This document shows, in pieces, positions 11,121-23,204 of a DNA stretch of 64,000 nucleotides. The translations under genes and the position numbers were made by a program. The stretch is from Lucinisca nassula (lineage: Eukaryota > Mollusca > Bivalvia > Lucinida > Lucinidae), in assembly GCA_963580285.1 (NCBI GenBank), contig OY757012.1, forward strand, positions 166,892,652 to 166,956,651. Reading direction: 5' to 3'. The notes under the pieces are model-generated. The model saw nothing but the letters and a program-made list of their open reading frames with translations. It was not told the DNA's origin and made no database searches. Each line of letters opens with the position of its first letter. Position 1 is the stretch's first letter.

Positions 11121-11623
11121 CTAGTTAGAAGACGCATGTAGCACTTTGCTGAGTCGGATGGGGCAGACTATGGTTGTTAGTCTGCACCACTGTATGTTGG
11201 CAGTTCATATACATATATGAACTGAATGGTGCTGGTTCATATTGGCATATGAACCGTTGGAAGATTGTATGCCCGGGAAGATGACGCAGAATAGAGTCAA
11301 CTATACACGATTAAAGAAATCGCGTTTAAGCCAGTTTTTCAGATCAGTTGAAATTTAATTATAATTAAGTATAATTCGCGTTTAAATATATACACTTTAA
11401 ATTGAAGCAAATGGACTAAAATGGAAAAAAATAAACCCTCATTGCTATACATAGAGAGACGTTATAATAACGCGAAGCCAACTGAAAGAAGACCATGGCA
11501 TTAGATTCGTTAAGTTAGACTTTTAAGCATAGTTAGAAAGTTTATTTTCAGGAATTATATAGAACCATAGTAATCTGTTTGTAGATATAACATTACTTAA
11601 AAAAACATGAGTTATTTGGTTAC

Positions 11624-12096
11624 AAAATTTTACCCTAATGACAATTTATAAAACTATTCGAAGTTAACATGATTTGTTTGGAGAGTTTTGAGGTATTCTT
11701 CACAATTCATAATAATCTTCCAGGGATGTTTCCTCTACAGACATTTGCAAGATATTGTTAGATAGCTTAATCAACTGGTGGTAACTTGAACAATTATCTT
11801 TTCTCCAGGATATTTCTGCGCAAGAAATTTATAATGTAATGCAGTTCTTGTGCGGAAAACGTTTTGGGAAAGCTTTATTAAAAATAATACAAAAATAAAT
11901 AAGAGAGTTGCGTGGAAACAGTTGTAAAATGTCCCCATGACTTCAGATATATCCTGACTGCATTTAGCATTTGATGAATTTGGCTAATGTTAATAGTTTT
12001 TAATCTTAAATGGATGTAAAATATGAAATGCCTTTTCGCATTGTTACAACAGTTTGGAAATGTCTGCTCTGAGACACAAGTACTTCTGTAGGGGAT
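11624..12096 (+). repeat. ~470-bp segment duplicated in the 3' LTR
   Basis: Almost identical to 22171-22641, which is the block that distinguishes the 3' LTR from the 5' LTR. The block starts AATTTTACCCTAATGA and ends GTAGGGGATTC. No inverted termini or target duplication is evident. Either a dispersed repeat inserted twice, or interior sequence was copied into the 3' LTR. Confidence 0.65.
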
Positions 12097-13447
12097 TCGC
12101 TAACCTTAATTTTGAGTGGCTGCTCAAATGTCATTCAAGTTCTGGTTCGTGAGTCTGAAGGAAGTAGTTGAGTTTCTGGCTTTATGTTCACGGTGTTTTC
12201 ATGGCTGCATGGCATTTTATGTGACTACAAGACCTGTTCTGTATGATTGTATGCAAAAATGTATGTTGGAATTATTTTGTTGAGATTCAAGATCATATTT
12301 TGACATGATACTTTACTTTACTTGACCGCTAATTGACATAAACCATGTAGATTTTTGGCGCCCATATTGCTATTCATGAATTTTGTATACTTCAGATAGC
12401 CTCATCTTTGTCTGGATTGCAATCTGATTTTTTTAACCTTTGAAAGCATTGGACAGATACAGAGATCTATATACTATATGTCTTTCTGGGTGGTGCATGC
12501 ACAAAACGAGTTAATGCTATTCAGTGAGTTATTTAAGATGTTCATTGGATTTATCGGTCAGGCTGCCTTACTGATTTACTAACCTTGGATTCACTTTTAA
12601 TTCATTTAAGTTAATTCCAAGGCTTGGTAAATCTTGCATTGAATCGTTAGCTTCTTAGTTTTTCCATGTATGTATGTAATTTTAATTTCACACGCAACAA
12701 ATTGTGTTAACGGTCATAGAACGCAACTTACAGTGAGATCATTGTATTGTTAGGTCTGTAGCTTTAGTTAACATAATAAACACTTTTAGAGTTTCTAAGA
12801 AATATAATCAGAAAATCAACTTGTCATTGTTTTATGTGCACTGTGGACTAAATGTTTAAATATCTTAATGCTAACTTATACAAAAGTTAGAAGTATTTGG
12901 ATGCCGGACACATGACCAAATGGATGTTTTTTAGAGTGTGTTGATGCCTAGTATGCATGTTCAGCAGGCAATAACAGTCGTTGTCTGATGCAGATGAGTA
13001 CTAGCATTTTGTAATGCAAATGTGTCGTTTAACTAGCGATGTAAAACTCAATGGCTATTAAGGTATACCACGAATTCAAGACATTATCCGATGTTAGAGA
13101 CTTATGTATATGTATTTTCTTTCTCATACAAATATGAGGTGTGATCCGTATCACTCTTTGTTTTGATAATGGATTCAAAGAATTGGTTTTGTTGGGTTCA
13201 TATATCGCAATTGCATGACTGCAGCAACTTTTATTTGATACGAGATGTTGTGGTTATGCACTTACTGCATAGACAAAATAGTATCTGGAGATTTGCCGCG
13301 ATTTCTGCTCAAATGCAGCTAATCTTCCATATCTTTCTATCCAGTTGCTTTAAAAGAGGGATACAAAAGTGTATGTATGAAAGTGTTATTGCTATGTCCA
13401 TGTAAATATGTATTTTCCTGTCAGTGTTATGTAAATAATTAGCTCTT

Positions 13448-13716
13448 TTCAACTGTTTGTTTGTTTTTTTGTTTTTTTTTGGTTTGGGTTTTACGACCCT
13501 TTCAAGATTATTTCACTCATATCGAGCCGATCGTTAATCAGAGGTGGGCGAAAACCGGAGTACCCGGAGAAAAACCACCTGACCTTCCGTTGCAGAACTT
13601 GGCGTCTCACACGTGGCCCGAGCGAGGCTCGAACCTACGGCGGTGAGAGACCTAATGACTAAGAGTCAGCGCTCTTATCCACTAGGCCACGGAGGCCCGT
13701 CATTCAACTGTTTGTT
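13448..13716 (-). mobile_element. tRNA-derived SINE (family SINE-3) with 14-bp target duplication
   Basis: The minus strand reads a tRNA-like head with box A TGGCCTAGTGG (13690-13680) and box B GGTTCGAGCCT (13637-13627). A body and a (TTTG)n/T-rich tail on the plus-strand left side (13462-13490) follow. TTCAACTGTTTGTT occurs at 13448-13461 and 13703-13716 as an exact target-site duplication. The anticodon-loop area reads GACTCTTAGTC. A truncated relative lies at about 40238-40362. Confidence 0.85.
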
Positions 13717-14368
13717 AACCAGCGGTTTAGTGTTCATTTTAGACAATGTTTACCATAATCACTGTGTGGGAGCGTACAGTACACTTAACCCGGATGTTCC
13801 GATCTGTATAGTGGACAGATCCTTGTTCCGATATGTCGGGTAAGTTACAGAATGTTTATTTTTGTGTTTTGAAATTAGTAATCATTAGCATTTCAACTTC
13901 ATAGCAGTAGTTCGGGAAGCATAACTAAAAGTCTTTTCGACATGCTACCTTGATTTTCTGTTTATTGCTATGATTTCGTTTATTTTCACATTTGTTTCTA
14001 GAAAATCATTATCCTACTTTCGATTTCAAACGCTGCACCGGTACAATTTAATCAAGCTTTGCCACCAACCTTATATGAAACGACTGCTGATGCATTGTAA
14101 CTATTTTATGATGTATTTCGGGTCAGCTTTTATTAATATTACTAAACATCTTGCCATATAAGGGCAATTATTTTCAAAGAAAACGATAGAGGGGTCAAAA
14201 ACTGGTTTGTATCGCATGTCGCAAAACTGATTTCTCAGCACTGTATGTCGTGTTCCGATCATACTATATTGTGTGTCCTGATAATACTATAGAGCGATTT
14301 CGACATATTCGTAGTACGTTAGCTATTTTGTTTCTGAAATGTGGAAACTTGGCATATACACACGTTCC

Positions 14369-16405
14369 TTCTTCTCAGGAACCAAACGGCGACAGACCTT
14401 GAAACTTTGTATGCAGCATTGGGGACTCGGGCCCTACCAAGTTTATTCAAATGATGACCTTTGGTTGACCTTGGCCTGTTTTACGTCAAGGTAAAATTTG
14501 GTCACTTAGACATTTGTATGGAAAAAGGGCAAAACAGTGTATTTTTCTGTGGCATCAGAAATGATATTTGTAATCAGCTGAATGGAAGTTTATCAATTCC
14601 AACGGTCAAGGTCATTTACTGACCATTATCCTGGAAGGCTCAGATTCAGTAATTTTATCTTCTTCTCAACTTAAACTGCTGGGTAGTTTGAAATCAAATT
14701 ACATGTGGAGCCTCTATGGGAAGTGGGAACGAAAGTAAGGACTGGTTCACATGACCAAAATGGCCGCCATGCCCATATATGGTAAAAACTTTTAAAAATC
14801 TTCTTCTCAGGAACCAAATTGCCGACGACCTTAAAACCTAGTATGCGGCATCGGGGACTCTGGCTCTACTTAATTTGTTCAAATGATGACCTTCGATTGA
14901 CCTTGACCTGTTTTACATCAAGGTCAAATTAGGTCACGTTGGCATTTATATGGAAAAAGGGCAAAACAGTGGTTTTTCTGATGGCATGGTAGCCTGTGGC
15001 ATCAGAAATGATATTTGCAATCAGTTGAATAGAAGTTTATCAATTCCAAAGGTCAAGGTCATTTACTGACCTTTGTCCTGGAAGGCTCAGATTCAGTATT
15101 GTTATCTTCTTCTCAACTTAAACTGCTGGGTAGTTTGAAACCAAATTACATGTGGAGCCTCAATGGGAAGGGGGAACGAATGTTTGTTCGTAAGGACTGG
15201 GTCACATAATCAAAATGGCCGCCATTCCCATATATGGTACAAACCTTTAAAAATCTTCTTGTCAGGAACCAAACAGCCGATGACCTTGAAACTTGGTATG
15301 CAGCATTGGGGACTTGGGCCCTACTAAGTTTGTTCAAATCATGACCTTTGGTTGACCTTAACCTGTTTTACGCCAAGGTCAAATATGGTCACTTAGACAT
15401 TTGTATGGAAAAAAAGGCAAAACAGTGGATTTTTCTGATTGCATGGTAGCTAGTGGCATCAGAAATGATATTTGCACTCAGCTGAATGGAATTTTGTCAG
15501 TTCCAAAGGTCAAGGTCATTTACTGACCTTTGTCCGGGAAGGCATAGATTGAGTATTTTTATCTTCTTCTCAACTTAAACTGCTGGGTCGATTGAATCCA
15601 AATTACATGTGGAGCCTCTGTGGGAAGGGGAAACGAAAGTTTGTTCGTGCCGACTGGGTCACATGACCAATATGGCCACCATGCCCATATATGGTAAAAA
15701 CCTTAAAAATTTTCTTCTCAAGAACCGAACGGACGATGTTCTTGAAACTTGGTATGCAGCATCGGGGACTCGGTCCTACCAAGTTTGTTCTAATGATGAC
15801 CTTTGGTTTAATTTGACCAGTTTTGTGTCAAGGTCAAATATGGTCGCTTAGACATTTGTATGGAAAAAAGTCAAAACAGTGGATGTTTCTGACTGCATGG
15901 TAGCTAGTGGCATCAGAAATGATATTTGCACTCAGCTGAATGGTATTGTGTCAGTTCCGAAGGTAAAAGTCATTTACTGACCCTTGTCCGGGAAGGCTCA
16001 GATTGAGTATTTTTTTATCTTCTTCTCAACTTAAACTGCTGGGTCGATTGAATCCAAATTACATGTGGAGCCTCTATGGGAAGGGGGAATGAAAGTTTGT
16101 TCGTAAGGACTGGTCACATGACCAATATGGCTGCCATGCCCATATATGGCAAAAACCTTTAAAGGAACCAAATTGCCGATGACCTTGAAACTTGGTATGC
16201 TGCATTGGGGGCTCGGACCCTACCAATTTTCTTCAAATGATGACCTTTGGTTGACCTTGTTTTTTCGTTACGGTCAAATGTGGTGATATAGACAATTGTA
16301 TGGCAAATTGGCAAGACAGTGGATTTTACTGATTGCATGGTGGCCTTTTGTTGTCACATGACCAAGATGGTCACCATGCCTGTATACCTCTGGTGAGCGT
16401 AGTGG
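14369..16405 (+). repeat. tandem array, ~450-bp unit, about 4.5 copies
   Basis: Units begin near 14369, 14803, 15257, 15712 and 16163 with TTCTTCTCAGGAACCAAA-like sequence. They contain GACCTTGAAACTTGGTATGC, CAAATGATGACCTTTGGTTG, ATTTGTATGGAAAAA and CATGCCCATATATGG. Copies differ by point changes and short indels, and the last one is truncated. Short open frames seen here (15146-15337 and 15609-15851) are by-products of the repeat. Confidence 0.85.
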
Positions 16406-16599
16406 CCCATGGGCCTCTTGTTCACTTTTTACTTTTTTCACACTGTTCAGACTGGGCAGATGCTCAGACTGAGATTAGTCTTTGCTGGACGCATAGATGA
16501 GTTTTTGTTTTGTTATGCGCAAGTTGAAATAGTCCATTTTTTTTCTTCTTTCAATCATTTCAGACGTGATGAATTAGTCGTTCGTGGTGGACCCGGTTG

Positions 16600-18170
16600 T
16601 GGTTCTTTGGCATGACACACTGTTTCAACCTTGTCAAAAACTGTGCCAAATACCATCAATATATCTCACAGGGTATCCAAGTTATGGTCATCACAAGATT
16701 ATATTGTTTGGGGAAATAACTAAAACAAATAAATAAAAAGTGCACCCAGAGTCATGATTTTCACACATGAAACACCTGCCTAGCCTCACGTACAACTATA
16801 CCAAGTCCCATCATTATGTCTCAGAGTATATGATTTTATTAGAAGGGGATATAACCCAAATACCATCGCACTAGAGTTGTGGTTCCTGCGCATGACATGC
16901 TGTCTCAATCTTGTCAAGTATTATCCACATATCTCAAAGGGTTTCTGAGCTAGGGCCCACAAGATTTTGTCAGGGGGGTAACTCACAAACCAGTGCACCA
17001 AGAGTCGTGGTACTTGCCCGTGACAGGCTTGCTTAACTCAAACAATCAACATCACTCGAAAACTGTTGAAGATACGGCGATCAAAAGATAGTCATACAAT
17101 TTTATTAGAGGAGGAGATAACCCAAATACAATTATAACCATAACACCCAGAGTTGTGGGCCTTGTGAATGACATGCTGTCTCAACCTTGTGAACAAACAT
17201 GCCATCATCAATATACCTCAAAGGGTTTCGGAGTTATGGCCATCACAATGTTATTTTGTCAGGGAAGGTAACTCAAAACCAGTACACCAAGAGTCGCAGT
17301 TCTTGCATATGACACGTCTGCTTAACCTCATGTACAACTGTACCAAGTACTATCAACATGTCTCGAAGAATATTGGAGATATGGAGCTCAAAAGATAGTC
17401 ATCCTATTTTTATTGGAATGGGGATAATTGAAATGCCATGGCACCAAGAGCTGCGGTTCTTGCACATGTCACGCCTGCTTAACCTCATGTACAACTGTAC
17501 CAAGTTCTATCAACATGTCTCGAAGAATATTGGAGATATGGCGATCACAAGATAGTTATTCTATCTTATTGGAAGAGAGATAATTCAAATGCCATGGCAC
17601 CAAGAGTTGTGGCTCTTGCGCTTGACATGCTGCTTCAACCTTGTGAACAATTGTGCCAAGTTTCATCAATATATCACTAAGGGTATTTGATTAATGGCGA
17701 TCACAAGATAACAATTCTATTTTTTGAAAGAGGAGATAACTCAAATGGCATGGCACGAAGAGATTTGGTTCTAGCGCATGACATGTTGCTTCAACCTTGT
17801 GAACAATTGTACAAAGTTTAATCAATATATCTCGAAGGGTATTGAAGTTATGGCGATCACAAGATAGTCATTCTATTTTTTTTTCGAAGGGGAGATAACT
17901 AAAAAAAACATGGCACCAAGGGTTGTTGTTTTTGCCCATGACATGCCGTCTCAACATTGTTTACAATTTTGTTAAGTATCATCAATATATCTCGAAGGAT
18001 ATTGGAGTTATAGAGGTCGCAAGATAGTCATTCTATTTTATTGGAAGAGGAGATAACTGAAATACCATGGTACCCAGGATTGTGGTTCTTGCGCAAGACA
18101 CGCCGTCTCAACATTGTTTACCATTGTGCCAAGTATCATCAATATACGGACGACCGGACGCCAAGCCGAT
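16600..18170 (+). repeat. tandem array, ~155-bp unit, about ten copies
   Basis: Units recur with CATGACATGCTGTCTCAACC, TGTGCCAAGTATCATCAA, CGAAGGGTATTGGAGTTATG, GATCACAAGATAGTCATTC and GAGGAGATAACTCAAATGCC. Starts are near 16611, 16769, 16891, 17018, 17167, 17309, 17465, 17623, 17778, 17939 and 18096. Divergence between units is higher in the first half. It is adjacent to, and distinct in sequence from, the 450-bp array. Confidence 0.8.
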
Positions 18171-18422
18171 CGCTATATCCCCCGAATCTATTCGGTCGGG
18201 GGATGAAAAGGAAATTTTCTTTCACAGACTGGTCCACAGCTCTTCATTTCTTTGTATAAATTTACATGTATATGTCTTGAACAAATAGTCCGTAACTAAT
18301 CGTATTGCATTTCTGTGCAGTCTGATCAGAGTATTTGCTATGCGTCCTGTGGATGAAGAAAGAGCGTGACGATGCGACTCATTTTGTTAAATAGTTCGCA
18401 CCCGAAGACAGTCCTCGAAGGC

Positions 18423-18490
18423 TGGCTCATTTGGCCGAGTGGTTAAGACCTCTAGTCTGTAGTGCTCAAAAGGTTCAATGGCATGCAGCA
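18423..18490 (+). pseudogene. tRNA-like fragment (tRNA or SINE-head relic)
   Basis: The box A sequence TGGCCGAGTGGTTAAGAC is intact and resembles Leu/Ser-type tRNAs. The anticodon arm follows, but box B (AAGGTTCAATGGC) is degenerate and the acceptor arm does not pair. It is not a functional tRNA gene and may be a SINE head. It lies inside the 5.4 kb transposon. Confidence 0.4.
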
Positions 18491-19588
18491 CACACCACAT
18501 GCAATTTCTCCAAGATTTCGGGAATTTATAGGTAATTAATATTTTTACGTAGAATTGCTATTGTTTAAGCATTATCATCGTATTGCATAGACAAATATTG
18601 CAATGTACTTTTGAATAGCTTACACACATTAAAAGCGACATCCCATACAGTCAAAACAAAGTATCTTAGACAAGTTATACAGTAAATATGAGACATACCA
18701 TACAGTCAGAAATTTTTTGGGATGGTCAGTCTTGCTCTTCGTGTGATTTCGTATGGAATTCTAGAGGCACTTATTTTTAGTATAACTCATTATAGATTAT
18801 TAATCTATCTTAAAACTGTCTTAAAAGATATTTTTCTTTCGATTAAAGCTCTCAATTGGTCGATTTTCTGGTCACAGGTAAGGTGTGATTCTTACAAACA
18901 CTAGTGATTTGCAGCTGAAAAATAGATTAAAAGCATAGAAAACGACATCTTGCCGTGCCCAAAGATGGTCAGTATGGAAAACAAAATAAATAAAACACAC
19001 TTACCAAGGTGTTTATGTCCAAAAAAATAAATATACAAATATAGAAGACAGACCACGCACATACACCTTCAAGGTCATAACAAAAGACAAGGATCTGTCC
19101 ACTATACAGATCGGAACATCCGGGTTAAGTGTACTGTACGCTCCCACCCAGTGATAATTTAAGCTTAAATTGTTCTTACACGATTACCTACCTCAATTTT
19201 GAATGAGCCTAAGAGGTCCTCTTTTGAGATCATTCGTCATCAAGGTAGGTGAATCCGACTTCGTAACCGGACACAAGCAAGTGCTTGTAATGGTTACAAT
19301 TCGAAGGGTCACTTTCAGAAGAAAAATTGAAACAGAAATTTAAATGATATGGTGAAATTAAATATAGGATTATTCAACGAATGTGGTTGAACTTGTGTGT
19401 GAATTGATTCATAAGTTAAGTGTCAACAATATGGGTAACTTTATAGACAAAATTAAGTTGTATTAGTATTTATTTGTGTAAAATTAATATTGACGGATGA
19501 ATAACGATAATAGCCAATTGCCTCCTTCATTACTACTTTCCAAGCTGTATACTTACATAACATTCCGCATGGGGTCCATGCCTTTTCT

Positions 19589-19602
19589 GGGTAAGGGGCT
19601 GT
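19589..19602 (+). other. polypurine-tract-like sequence before 3' LTR
   Basis: GGGTAAGGGGCTGT sits immediately upstream of the TGTAACGG start of the 3' LTR, the expected place for the plus-strand primer. It is interrupted by pyrimidines, so it is a weak tract. Confidence 0.5.
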
Positions 19603-22600
19603 TGTAACGGCGTCTGGCTATTTTCTGTTATTCTATGTACAAATGTTCTCAGTGTTGTTTAAATTCATTTATATCTGTTTTAACAAAATGTACATACCGA
19701 TCTTCGGTCCGAAACAGCCGTAGCCGATGCAAACCGTGTGTCAGCTTTGTCGAGTATATCCTGTGTAAAACAGCCATGACATCGCCCTTTGCATATATAA
19801 CCATGAATATCTATTGTTTATTTTATTATCCATATTCTTTTCATGTTCACACTTTCGCAATTGAAACAGTTTTTTTCCATCAAATGTTTGTTTACTTTTT
19901 GCTCAGCTGTTCGAACTCCCTTTGCACTGAACATACCATAAAGACCGAAAGTTCCGTATGCTTGGTAGCACGGTTAGGAATGTGACTTCATCCAGGCCCA
20001 ACGTCATCCAGCGCAAGCCTGGAGAGTATATAAGGAGTGTTTCGGCTGAAGCTCAGTGTTGCTGATTGTTGCGAGCAACCTGCTGTGGCTTTTGCCAAAA
20101 CAAGTTGAGGCGCCTAGGTTGTGTTTCAGCTTCCTATAGCTGAAACACGCCTGGGTCCGCCTAGATTGGAAGTATGGTGTGGCCTAGATTGTCTAGGCCC
20201 GAGTCTGAATTATGTTTGCTTGTTTGTTGACCCGGCACTCCCATCTGGGTGAATGTTTCGCCTATCTAGGCGAAATATGCGTCCATCTGTGAGGAGCAAT
20301 GATTTAGTTATTTATTTATTTACTTTTAGGCGCCGTTGGCACAGGTTATCAATACATCTATATAAATTAATTATAAATTCATGGCCTTTCATAAGCAGTC
20401 ATAACTTTGAATACTCTCTTTGTTGATAATTTTGGCTAAGGTCGAGCTTTGCGCCGAGCTAGGCATGATCCTTGTTACGCTGCGCCGAGGTAGGCGAAGC
20501 CGAGGTAGGCGAATATTTAAAACATAGACTGTTTGGGCTGTTGCAGGGTATACTTCGCTTCTGACAGCGTGGTGTAGCAACTTCTAAGCTGTCTATGAGC
20601 TTGTAACTTAATATCGTGCATTTAAAGCAACATTCGTTTATGCCTAAACCAGAGGAATCTGCCTGGCTCGGATAAAGTAAAATCGACTTTGGATGGTTAG
20701 TTCGCCTAATTAAGAATGTTTTACCTAGCTAGGCTGAATGAGTCCTTGCCAGGATGGGTGGAAGGTACTTCATTAACGGTCTACCTAGTTGTTGTTTGTG
20801 GTGTTTGTCAAAGCACGTTGTAGCAATTGGTAGAGTGTTATGAATAAGTAGCTCCAATTTCTATACGTTTTTAAGGGAATTGTGCTTGCACCTGTCTAGG
20901 ATGGATTCCGCCTGGCTGGGAAAGGACGTTCTATCAGTATCAAGTAGGGACTTAATATTGCACGTTGTTAGTGACTATTTTTCTGACTTAAAGTAGATTC
21001 CTCTTTGGTATGCCCTTAGTAATTCAATCACACAAGGTTCGGATTTGCACCTTGTAAGCATTGTTTAGTAACTTAAATTGTTAACATAATGGCTGTGTTA
21101 AAACGCAAATTGTCTTGTTTGTTGGAAATTTTATTCAAAGTATAAGTTCGCCTAGCTAGGTGAATTTCGCCTATTTAGGCGTGTTTTGAGCCTACCTAGG
21201 CGTGACATTTCACCCATCTGGGTGAGGTTTGCGCCTATCTAGGTGTGGTTTAGGTGGAGATGATGCAGTGTTGATATCTTGTCAAATGTTGTTAGTAGAA
21301 ACGTGTGAACTGTCTAGCAGTTGTATGATCACACGTGAATGACACATACATGTATGATCTCGTTAAAGCTGTTAGTGTCTTCCACCTATATAGGAAAGGT
21401 TCCACCTAGCTAGGCGTGGCCATTATAATTAAATTGCAGTGGGAGTAAATTTGCACCTTGTAGAATATCTCTTAATTGACTTTAATTGTTAACACAAGGT
21501 CAACTGTAAAGAATTTCTTCTTAGATGAGAAACTTAATTATTATTCTTTAAGAGACTGCGTTGTATAACGGAAACGGTTAGGGAAAGATTCCTTAGTCTA
21601 TCATAGGAGAATGGGTTATACAACTATTTGCAATCACATACGTAAAGCCTATCTTTGTTCTGGCTAAGCGTATCTAATAATATCACCTACTATCTCCTAT
21701 GGTTTTATAAACACTTTATAAAGGAATATAGATCCAATACATGCTCTGTAACCATTCTAATAACCTGAGGCCGAGTGGTACACCTAGATAGGGACACCTC
21801 CTTCGTGGGCGCTGATTGAAAACAACACCAACCCAGTTTGTTACAGTGCTGTGGGCTTTACAGAAGTGATTGTTAGTAACACCTGGGTTGTAATTGACTT
21901 GGATTTGACTGTATTACAATAAGGGCGAATTGTTTGGTGCGTCCATTTAGGAGCGCCCATTTAGGTGAATTGTTTAATGTACCTATTTGGGTGGAATCCA
22001 ATCCCTTGATTTGGTGTGACTGTCAACGTCCAATTAATTGAGTCAATGCAATGTGCAATGATAGAATGTTATTGTACGCCTATCTTAAAGAAAATCTTTC
22101 TAGCTTAATGTCAGCATTTTAGGCCGTTAGTAACTATATGCTCTTAGTCGTTCTGTTAAATTAGGTGTTAAATTTTACCCTAATGATAATTTATAAAACT
22201 ATTCGAAGTTAACATGATTTGTTTGGAGAGTTTTGAGGTATTCTTCACAATTCATGATAATCTTCCAGGGATGTTTCCTCTACAGACATTTGCAAGATAT
22301 TGTTAGATAGCTTAATCAACTGGTGGTAACTTGAACAATTATCTTTTCTCCAGGATATTTCTGCGCAAGAAATTTATAATGTAATGCAGTTCTTGTGCGG
22401 AAAACGTTTTGGGAACGCTTTATTAAAAATAATACAAAAATAAATAAGGGAGTTGCGTGGAAACAGTTGTAAAATGTCCCCATGACTTCAGATATATCCT
22501 GACTGCATTTAGCATTTGATGAATTTGGCTAATGTTAATAGTTTTAATCTTAAATGGATGTAAAATATGAAATGCCTTTTCGCATTGTTACAACAGTTTG

Positions 22601-22939
22601 GAAATGTCTGCTCTGAGACACAAGTACCTATGTAGGGGATTCTTATATAATTGCGGCAATTATATAAGGTGCGGCTGCAGTAATTTGTTTTTATTGTTCT
22701 GTTCACCTATGCCATAAATATAAGTTTGCCTTTAAGATTGCTTACTATAGACTGCATAAACTATTGCCAGGGGTAACAAAATAAATTTAAGAAATTGAAC
22801 CAATGGCTGGCTGTGTATTCTCTTCCCGGTAGTTTAGTGTACGACCCAGGTCGAACCCACATATACTTATTGTAACAGCACCATCACATCCTGACCATAT
22901 CAATAGCTGTACCGCTTGACCAGGTGGTGTTCCGTTACA
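19603..22939 (+). repeat. 3' LTR of the 21 kb element
   Basis: Same TGTAACGG start and CCGTTACA end as the 5' LTR. It lacks the SINE and the ~109-bp and ~1.17-kb blocks of that copy, but carries its own ~480-bp block (22171-22650) matching 11624-12096. It keeps an intact TATATAAGG box (20037-20045) and AATAAA (22780-22785). The GCCTA..TAGGC palindromes are conserved in place. Confidence 0.85.
20037..20045 (+). promoter_or_regulatory. TATA box in 3' LTR
   Basis: TATATAAGG within AGAGTATATAAGGAGTG, followed by CTCAGTGTTGCTGATTG about 20-30 bp downstream. This looks like an RNA polymerase II core promoter. If transcription starts there and ends at AATAAA, R would be more than 2 kb, which is unusual. 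Confidence 0.55.
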
Positions 22940-23044
22940 ATATCTACCAAATGGTAACCTTGACAATGGAAATTTGTGTTATTTTCCTCATTTTTAATCG
23001 AAACATAACGTGTACAAACCACCTCTGTCTTAGCGCAGAAATAA

Positions 23045-23136
23045 CCAAAACATTATACACCCCTGTAAACCCCAGTTTTCTCTATATAAAGAGGGGTTAG
23101 AGGGATGTTCATTGCACGGACTTGTTGTCGTGATGT
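23045..23136 (-). mobile_element. family B MITE fragment
   Basis: One half of a family B element (CCCCTGTAAACCCCAG, CTCTATATAAAG, CACGGACTTGTTGTCGTGATG) lacking the hairpin half. It lies next to the full copy at 23205. Confidence 0.65.
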
Positions 23137-23204
23137 TAGAGAAATAAGGGACATTATCACCATATACAAACACTTCCTCGTACCATGAATTAGGTTTGAT
23201 AAGA

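Larger units (their letters stand above)
13760..19153. mobile_element. 5.4 kb TIR DNA transposon, non-autonomous, with satellite core
   Basis: Terminal inverted repeats of 67 bp (13760-13826 and 19087-19153) differ at one position. They begin CACTGTGTGGGAGCG on the left and, read inward, CACTGGGTGGGAGCG on the right. ATAAT flanks both ends (13755-13759 and 19154-19158) as a 5-bp target duplication. The interior holds two tandem arrays and a tRNA-like piece, with no transposase-like ORF. A 5-bp duplication with a CAC-starting heptamer is typical of Transib/RAG-type ends, but Chapaev-like ends also begin CACT, so the superfamily is undecided. It is nested in the LTR element. Confidence 0.8.
1933..22939 (+). 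mobile_element. ~21 kb LTR retroelement, LARD-like, with nested insertions
   Basis: Two long direct repeats (1933-6370 and 19603-22939) start TGTAACGG and end CCGTTACA. The pair is flanked by ATAT on both sides (1929-1932 and 22940-22943), a 4-bp target duplication. Directly inside the left LTR is a primer-binding site, and a purine tract precedes the right LTR. The 13.2 kb interior shows no reverse transcriptase, integrase, protease or zinc-knuckle gag in any frame I could read. Long LTRs with a large non-coding interior fit the class of large retrotransposon derivatives, presumably mobilised by a Ty3/Gypsy relative (inference from the PBS and target length). Part of the interior is later insertion: a SINE, a family D piece and a 5.4 kb DNA transposon. 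LTR identity is high (often 95-99% over readable blocks), so the insertion is fairly recent. Confidence 0.85.

Noticed and set aside
6371..19602. Gag-pol hidden in the LTR interior
   Set aside because: No zinc knuckle, DTG/DSG protease, YxDD or HHCC-type integrase text was found in any listed frame; long stop-free regions are absent.
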